Positions 59,097 through 64,000 of a stretch of DNA of 64,000 bases are shown piece after piece. Each line of letters starts with the position of its first letter. Within the stretch, counting starts at the first letter, position 1. Source of the DNA: Clostridiaceae bacterium (GTDB lineage Bacteria > Bacillota > Clostridia > Lachnospirales > Lachnospiraceae); contig CABJBA010000003.1 in assembly GCA_902363735.1 (NCBI GenBank), positions 248,001 through 312,000 on the forward strand. Reading direction: 5' to 3'. A program made the translations under genes and the position numbers. Under the pieces are notes generated by a model that saw only the letters and a program-made list of their open reading frames with translations, did not search any database and had not been told where the DNA came from.

Positions 59097-60323
59097 TTAT
59101 AGTTTGAACGCCCTCCATAGTCGTCTGAAGTAATCGGCAAATCCTGCCTCCCTTACTTCTTGTGCCGTCAGTACAGGCACCTCTCCTATTTTTTCTCCTC
59201 CCAGAGTATAGACCAAAAACCCTGCATTCTGCCCTTCCTCCACCGGAGCAGAAACAGAAGGAAGCAGTTCCAGCTTCTTTTCAATAGCAGCAAAGTCTTC
59301 CCCCTTAAGGCTTAAATAAGAAAAAGAACCGCCATATTTCAAAGGAACCTGATCCACTACACCATTATCTACAATTAACTCAGGAAGAGGAACCATTTCC
59401 TTGTCTTCATACAGCTTGCAGTTGGCATACCCATAATTTAACAGATTCTGGGCATCGGCAAACCGGATCTTATAATCAGGTGCTGCCATAATAGAGGCAA
59501 TGAGACGAACACCTTCTTTTTCTGCAGTGGCAGAAAGACAATATTTTGCCAGAGCAGTGGAACCGGTTTTTAAACCTGTCACCGAGAAATTTGTAGCCAT
59601 CTTTAGCAGCTTGTTAGTATTGGAAAGCCCAAATTCCTTACTTCCCTGTTTTGTCACATGGGTAATGTTTTCCATCCATATAGTAGAATAATTATGGATC
59701 TGAGGATATCTGTTAATCAATTCCCTTGACATAATTGCAATATCCCTGGCAGTAGTCACATGAGTTGAGGAATCCGTCAACCCACAGCAGTCTTCAAAAT
59801 GGGTGTTAACCATACCAAGGCCCGCTGCTCTTTCATTCATCAGTCTTACAAATTCCTCTTCTGTTCCTGCTATGTATTCTGCCATGGCTACGGAAGCATC
59901 ATTGCCGGAAGCTATAACAATGCACTTAATGAGAGTTTCTACGGTCTGGATTTCCCCTTCTTCCAGAAATACCTGAGAACCTCCCATGGACTTTGCATAA
60001 GCGCTGGTAACAACCTCATCGGTCATTTTGATCTTACCTGACTCTAAAGCGTCAAAAATAAGGATAAGAGTCATAATTTTAGTAATGCTTGCCGGACTCC
60101 TTTTTACATCTGCATCTTTTTCAAAGATAATCTGTCCGGTTGATGCTTCCATCAAAACAGCGCTTGGAGACTGCAGGGACGGACCGCCCGAAGTGTTTGC
60201 CTCCTTTGCGTGAATAATCATGTCCGAAGCTACCGCCAGATCCGGCTCTTGTGCCGCCGCGGGCAGGCATAAATAGAAAAACAGCAGAAAACAGCTTAAA
60301 ATAATTGCCGTAACTCTCTTCAT
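59097..60323 (-). CDS. D-alanyl-D-alanine carboxypeptidase (DacF/PBP5-like)
   Basis: 408-residue penicillin-binding protein (S11). Signal peptide MKRVTAIILSCFLLFFYLCL up to AAAQ. Active-site motifs: SPASITKIMTLI (Ser79, Lys82), SGNDASVAMAEY (SxN) and GLKTGSTALAKYC (KTG). A C-terminal PBP5_C beta domain and an amphipathic tail (FADYFRRLWRAF) that can hold it at the membrane follow. It trims pentapeptides in peptidoglycan. In spore formers DacF-type enzymes also tune spore cortex; which role applies here is unclear. Adjacent divergent gene encodes a polysaccharide deacetylase. Confidence 0.94.
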   Translation of the reverse strand: MKRVTAIILSCFLLFFYLCLPAAAQEPDLAVASDMIIHAKEANTSGGPSLQSPSAVLMEASTGQIIFEKDADVKRSPASITKIMTLILIFDALESGKIKMTDEVVTSAYAKSMGGSQVFLEEGEIQTVETLIKCIVIASGNDASVAMAEYIAGTEEEFVRLMNERAAGLGMVNTHFEDCCGLTDSSTHVTTARDIAIMSRELINRYPQIHNYSTIWMENITHVTKQGSKEFGLSNTNKLLKMATNFSVTGLKTGSTALAKYCLSATAEKEGVRLIASIMAAPDYKIRFADAQNLLNYGYANCKLYEDKEMVPLPELIVDNGVVDQVPLKYGGSFSYLSLKGEDFAAIEKKLELLPSVSAPVEEGQNAGFLVYTLGGEKIGEVPVLTAQEVREAGFADYFRRLWRAFKL

Positions 60324-60514
60324 GTTTTACACGATCCCCTGATAAATTCTTTTATACCATTGTATGGGATTGTTTTATGTACATATGCCATTTTTTCTAA
60401 AAAAAATGACACCTTTTGATTTCATCCTCCTAAAATATATGCTATACTGATACAGGGAAGGAAAACAGCCTGTCTGTGCCTGCCCTAATATTACAAGAAA
60501 CAAGAGGTTAAGTT

Positions 60515-61918
60515 ATGAGTTTACATGATTTCCGTGACCGGAACCCTGGTAAAAGCCGCAGCCGTGGATTGCATATTGCAGCCATCACTTTGATAGGAAT
60601 TCTGATTATTGCTGTTTTAGTGTTTTGCGGGATTACCTTTAACAAGAATTTCAAAGACAAGGTATTGCCCGTTGATTCTTCAGTTTCACAGATTCCCCCT
60701 GAAAATGAAACAACGCTTCCCATAACAGAGCCAGAGTCCTCTGCGGACCCAAAGGAAGCTTTGAATGCTATTCTGGCTCAGGCAGAGACCCTTGCCGTTC
60801 AGTATGATTATGATGGGGCCATAGAACTGCTTAAGGCAGATTCTGCATATGCCTCAGAGGAGGAAGTTCTTTCTGCCCTTAGTACCTATGAAACGACCAA
60901 AAGCACCCTGGTACGGGTCAATCCCCAGGAGGTTACTCACGTATTCTTCCACTCTCTGGTTATGGATACGTCAAAAGCATTTGACGGAGATGCCAAGGAA
61001 GCCGGCTATAATCAGGTGATGACCACAAAATCAGAATTTCTTAAAATCATGAAATCCATGTATGACAAAGGATACGTTCTGGTGAAAATTCACGACCTGG
61101 CATATGAAACGACAGATGGGAACGGAAATTCAAAATTTACATACGGAGACATTATGCTTCCGGAAGGAAAAAAGGCATTTGTACTTTCCCAGGATGACGT
61201 ATGCTTTTACGAATATATGAAAGGTGATGGCTTCGCCACCCGTATGATTATCGGAGAAGACGGCTATCCCACCTGTGAAATGGAAATGGAGGACGGAAGC
61301 ATTTCCGTAGGTGATTATGACCTGGTTCCCATCCTTGAAAGCTTCATCAAGGAGTATCCGGACTTTTCCTATAAGGGAGCCCGGGGAATTCTTGCATTTA
61401 CCGGATATAACGGAATTCTCGGATACCGGACAGACGAATCTTATAAGGACACCAATCCCAATTATGAAGCTGACAGGGAAATGGCGGCAAAGGTAGCCCA
61501 GGCCTTAAAGGATCACGGCTGGGAACTGGCATCTCATAGCTGGGGGCACCGGAACCTGGGACAGATTTCCATGGAACACTTTAAAACAGATTCTGATAAA
61601 TGGGAACGAAATGTGGAATCTCTCATCGGCCCAACCGATATCATCCTCTTCCCCTTTGGAAGCGACATCGGAAGCTGGACTCCTTATGCCGTAGACAACC
61701 CCCGCTTTGCCTACTTAAAGTCTTTGGGATTCCGCTATTACTGCAACGTAGATGCCAGCAAAACGGCATGGGTTCAGTTAGGATCTGACTATTTGCGCCA
61801 GGGACGACGAAACTTAGACGGATATCGGATGTATTATTATCCCGACGGTTTAAAGGATTTATTTAATGTACCGGATGTATTTGACCCGGCACGGCCTACT
61901 CCCGTTCCTCCTATGTAA
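60515..61918 (+). CDS. Membrane-anchored polysaccharide deacetylase-like protein
   Basis: 467 residues. Basic cytoplasmic start, a transmembrane helix (about 19-42), an acidic linker, a short helical repeat region (about 75-125) and a C-terminal deacetylase (NodB) domain. The usual TFDDG is changed to LSQDDVCFYEYM with two aspartates, while the histidine motif ELASHSWGHRNLGQI is kept. It probably acts on cell-wall or exported glycans. ATG at 60515 has an AAGAGG site. Its promoter includes an extended -10 TGCTATACT near 60440. Followed by a bidirectional terminator. Confidence 0.87.
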   Translation: MSLHDFRDRNPGKSRSRGLHIAAITLIGILIIAVLVFCGITFNKNFKDKVLPVDSSVSQIPPENETTLPITEPESSADPKEALNAILAQAETLAVQYDYDGAIELLKADSAYASEEEVLSALSTYETTKSTLVRVNPQEVTHVFFHSLVMDTSKAFDGDAKEAGYNQVMTTKSEFLKIMKSMYDKGYVLVKIHDLAYETTDGNGNSKFTYGDIMLPEGKKAFVLSQDDVCFYEYMKGDGFATRMIIGEDGYPTCEMEMEDGSISVGDYDLVPILESFIKEYPDFSYKGARGILAFTGYNGILGYRTDESYKDTNPNYEADREMAAKVAQALKDHGWELASHSWGHRNLGQISMEHFKTDSDKWERNVESLIGPTDIILFPFGSDIGSWTPYAVDNPRFAYLKSLGFRYYCNVDASKTAWVQLGSDYLRQGRRNLDGYRMYYYPDGLKDLFNVPDVFDPARPTPVPPM

Positions 61919-61936
61919 AACAAGTAAAATAACATA

Positions 61937-61975
61937 AAAAACCACAAAGCCTGCAATTGAGTCTTTGTGGTTTTT
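61937..61975. terminator. Bidirectional terminator between deacetylase and GTPase genes
   Basis: AAAAACCACAAAG (61937-61949) and CTTTGTGGTTTTT (61963-61975) form a perfect 13-base stem with A- and T-runs at each end, serving the two convergent genes. Confidence 0.9.
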
Positions 61976-61988
61976 CTGATTAAATCTG

Positions 61989-62942
61989 TTAAAACTGGAC
62001 AAATCCGCGGATTGGCTGGGCTGGAACCACAGATTCTGCATGAAGCACAGGTCCTTCCCCGTCATAATCCTTCCAGAATTCATATGTGATCTCGGCCCTG
62101 ACACGGACCCATTGCTTTGTTTCAAGAGATTTCGCTTCTCTTGATTTTGTTACAAACCCTAAAAATGTCATATCATCTTCACAGCAGGTCATTGCCATCC
62201 GTCCCGGAACAAAGTAGTTTTTGGGGAAATCCGGAGTTTTTAAAACCATGGCTGTAAACTCTACTGTTTTTCCTTCATATCGGTCACGCCGTTCCATACA
62301 GTCAATGTACCAGATTCCGTAAGCCTCCGGAGATATTTCCACCACTTCGGCGTTGATATCGTAAGGCAGGTCTTCATCGGAAATCTCATCAATCTCTCCC
62401 TCAGAACCCTCAAATATGATTTCTCCTTTAAGACACATAGCCTTAAGAGTGCGGCGGTAACCGGACAAATCTTCTATTCCGTCACTGCGGTTGCAGATGA
62501 CCATTTCCGATTCCCTGACCATAGCATACAAAAGCGGCTTCATATTGGCAGAATATAACTCAAAGGTTGTCATATCAATCAATGTGATCTGCTGATGAAT
62601 CCTCCAGTCGTCAGGAAGTTTTAACTGATCCTGGTTCCACATGCCGTTCCACTCAATTAAAACCCGCTCCGGGTTGTAAAGCCGTTCCAGCTCCTGAAGC
62701 CTGTCCGGATTCATTTCAGCCATAGTTTCTATGAATACGGCTTCTGTTTTATTCTGTTTCAGCAGCTTTGCATCATATTCTGTTTCTCCGTCTTCGCAAA
62801 TAATCAGCAGGGTTTTTCCATCAGATTTAAAATAATCCTGTTCCATGGTAAATTGAAGAAACTGGGTTTTACCTGACTCTAAAAAGCCATTGATGAGGAA
62901 TACCGGCATAAAGTCGTCTTCCATTTCATTGATATTGCTCAT
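61989..62942 (-). CDS. G3E/CobW-like GTPase fused to a YcgQ-like domain
   Basis: 317 residues. The N-terminal part is a diverged CobW-type P-loop domain: VFLINGFLESGKTQFLQF, then VLIEWNGMW at the Walker B site and ICNRSDG at the NKxD site. The C-terminal ~110 residues (YEGKTVEFTAMVLKTPDFPK, AMTCCEDDMTFLGF, WVRVRAEITYEF) resemble the soluble domain of YcgQ/TIGR03943 proteins, which are encoded beside CobW-family zinc chaperones. Fusion of both parts suggests a metal- or membrane-linked role. Start ATG follows GGAGG. It lies 16 bases after the neighbouring CobW-like gene. Confidence 0.82.
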   Translation of the reverse strand: MSNINEMEDDFMPVFLINGFLESGKTQFLQFTMEQDYFKSDGKTLLIICEDGETEYDAKLLKQNKTEAVFIETMAEMNPDRLQELERLYNPERVLIEWNGMWNQDQLKLPDDWRIHQQITLIDMTTFELYSANMKPLLYAMVRESEMVICNRSDGIEDLSGYRRTLKAMCLKGEIIFEGSEGEIDEISDEDLPYDINAEVVEISPEAYGIWYIDCMERRDRYEGKTVEFTAMVLKTPDFPKNYFVPGRMAMTCCEDDMTFLGFVTKSREAKSLETKQWVRVRAEITYEFWKDYDGEGPVLHAESVVPAQPIRGFVQF

Positions 62943-62958
62943 GCTTCCTCCGTTCGCC

Positions 62959-64000
62959 TTACTTTATAAAGGCTTTTTTAAGTTCTTCTTCCTTCAGATT
63001 TGCGCCGATTACGCAAACTTTACCGGTATATTCTGGCATCCCGTTACGGATTTCATACTGCTCCGGCACCAGGTCAAAATAAAGCCATGAACCTTTTTCC
63101 TCACCGGGAACCATTCCCTTAGCCCGGAGAACCTCTCCAAAGCTATCTCCATAAGCCAGCTCATCAAGAATCTCATCAAGCTGCTGCTTTGTCATGGAAG
63201 GCACATTTTCAACTCCCCAACTGGTGAACACTTCTTCAGCATGGTGATGGTCGTGATCCTGACCGCAGCCACATTCCTCTCCATGCTTGTGGTTGTGATG
63301 GCCGTGACCAGCGCCTTCCATCTCATGATCGTGATGATGGCCATGACCAGCGCCTTCCATCTCATGATCGTGATGATGGCCATGACCAGCACCTTCCTCA
63401 TTATGATCATGGTGGTGACCGTGACCGCAGCCTTCTTCGTCATGATCATGGTGATGATGCCCGTGACCGCAGCCGCAGCCCTTTCCATGTCCGTGCCCCT
63501 CGCCATGATGGCGGCCTTGACCGCAGCCGCAGCCTTCTCCCCCATGGTGGTGGTGGTGGCGTTTCTCTCTCACCTCTTCCATAAGCTCCTCTGCCATTGT
63601 ATCCGGCTTTTCAATAATTTCCAAAAGCTGTTTTCCGCTCAGTTCTTCACATGGTGTTGTCACAACAGAAGCTTTGGGATTCAGCTCACAGACAATTTCA
63701 ATAGCCTGGTTTACCTTATCAGCTGCTGCTATATCCGTACGGCTTAAAACAACAGTCCCCGCATGTTCAATCTGGTTATTAAAAAATTCCCCAAAATTCT
63801 TCTTATACATCCTGCATTTCTGGGCATCCACAATGGTCACTGCACTGTTTAAAGTTACCTCCAGTTCAGAAGCCACATCGATGACTGCCTTCATTACATC
63901 GGATAATTTCCCAACTCCTGACGGTTCGATAATAACACGGTCCGGATTGTATTTTGTCAGAACTTCTTCCAGAGACTTTCCAAAATCACCTACCAAAGAA
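62959..64000 (-). CDS. CobW/G3E metal-chaperone GTPase with His/Cys-rich loop (N-terminus outside window)
   Basis: About 346 residues visible; the start lies beyond the right edge, and the TTG at 63996 is an internal leucine. Visible G3E marks are VIIEPSGVGK, VTIVDAQKC and LSRTDIAA. A ~105-residue insert of HHHHH, CGCGQG and GHGHHHDHEMEGA units follows, then the CobW C-terminal domain (VFTSWGVENVPS, AKGMVPGEE, WLYFDLVPEQYEI). The loop should bind many metal ions (Zn, Ni or Co). It is paired with a GTPase-YcgQ fusion. Metal identity is not known. Confidence 0.9.
   Translation of the reverse strand, partial: SLVGDFGKSLEEVLTKYNPDRVIIEPSGVGKLSDVMKAVIDVASELEVTLNSAVTIVDAQKCRMYKKNFGEFFNNQIEHAGTVVLSRTDIAAADKVNQAIEIVCELNPKASVVTTPCEELSGKQLLEIIEKPDTMAEELMEEVREKRHHHHHGGEGCGCGQGRHHGEGHGHGKGCGCGHGHHHHDHDEEGCGHGHHHDHNEEGAGHGHHHDHEMEGAGHGHHHDHEMEGAGHGHHNHKHGEECGCGQDHDHHHAEEVFTSWGVENVPSMTKQQLDEILDELAYGDSFGEVLRAKGMVPGEEKGSWLYFDLVPEQYEIRNGMPEYTGKVCVIGANLKEEELKKAFIK
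63301..63417. repeat. Tandem 39-base repeats in the His-rich coding region
   Basis: Two nearly identical 39-base units (63301-63339 and 63340-63378) and a diverged third (63379-63417) each encode a GHGHHHDHxMEGA-like 13-residue unit. More diverged His-rich units continue to about 63550. Copy number may vary between strains. Confidence 0.85.

Noticed and set aside
63192..63747. Long open frames rich in Met/Val or Ala on both strands over the His-rich region
   Set aside because: They are shadows of the CobW-like gene, caused by its repetitive CAT/CAC codons, and have no ribosome site.

Overview
The window looks like a chromosomal segment of an anaerobic, spore-forming Clostridia member, most likely a Lachnospiraceae of the Lacrimispora/Clostridium saccharolyticum kind. 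The evidence is moderate GC with AT-rich gaps, AGGAGG ribosome sites, an alpha/beta-type small acid-soluble spore protein, anaerobic (cbi-type) cobalamin genes, [FeFe]-hydrogenase maturases, YesM/YesN-type signalling and a bacterial microcompartment (BMC). The genus is an inference from gene content. No rRNA, tRNA, CRISPR array, phage or complete insertion sequence was seen.

Layout. 1-3.6 kb: sugar-binding protein start, YesM-like kinase and YesN-like regulator. 3.7-9.3 kb: late cobalamin genes (cobS, a short cobU-like gene, cbiB, cobD, cbiP, cbiC), apparently co-directional with the two-component genes. 9.5-10.3 kb: ZIP metal transporter. 10.3-22 kb: a BMC operon on the minus strand, in transcription order class II aldolase, acylating aldehyde dehydrogenase, four BMC-H shell genes, PduL, BMC-P vertex protein, a solute-binding-protein homologue without signal peptide, CoA-disulfide-reductase-like flavoprotein, CoA-transferase-like A/B pair, iron alcohol dehydrogenase, DhaK, DhaL. 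22.2-23 kb: divergent DeoR-family regulator. 23.1-29.2 kb: a second minus-strand operon with a sugar ABC importer followed by mtnK-like kinase and mtnA-like isomerase. 29.5-33.4 kb: WYL regulator and peptidase E (AT-rich, probably acquired), deoB, dppA and an M20 peptidase remnant. 33.5-36.5 kb: hydF, hydG and a TM1266-type regulator. 36.8-45.2 kb: cytochrome b5-like lipoprotein with a membrane partner, DUF4180/HTH pair, MarR with a heterodimeric ABC exporter, chemoreceptor. 45.3-55.4 kb: early cobalamin operon cbiD-L-F-G-H-JE-T-A-(GNAT)-cobT-cobU. 55.5-64 kb: spore protein, PspC/PadR/DUF1700/DUF4097 operon, DacF-like carboxypeptidase, polysaccharide deacetylase and two G3E/CobW-like GTPases, one with a His/Cys-rich repeat.

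The most interesting reading is that the BMC and the neighbouring ABC-mtnK-mtnA operon form one pathway. A 5-modified ribose (5-deoxyribose or 5-methylthioribose, by-products of SAM enzymes) would be imported, phosphorylated at C1, isomerised to the ribulose-1-phosphate and cleaved by the aldolase to dihydroxyacetone phosphate plus acetaldehyde or methylthioacetaldehyde. The aldehyde would be handled inside the shell by the acylating dehydrogenase, PduL and the alcohol dehydrogenase. The locus contains none of the usual BMC signature enzymes (diol dehydratase, glycyl-radical enzyme, ethanolamine lyase). The aldolase carries a C-terminal tail ending in a probable encapsulation helix. The two operon leaders share two sequence motifs, which suggests one regulator controls both. 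The biochemical steps are known from the DHAP shunt; joining them to a BMC is an inference from gene order.
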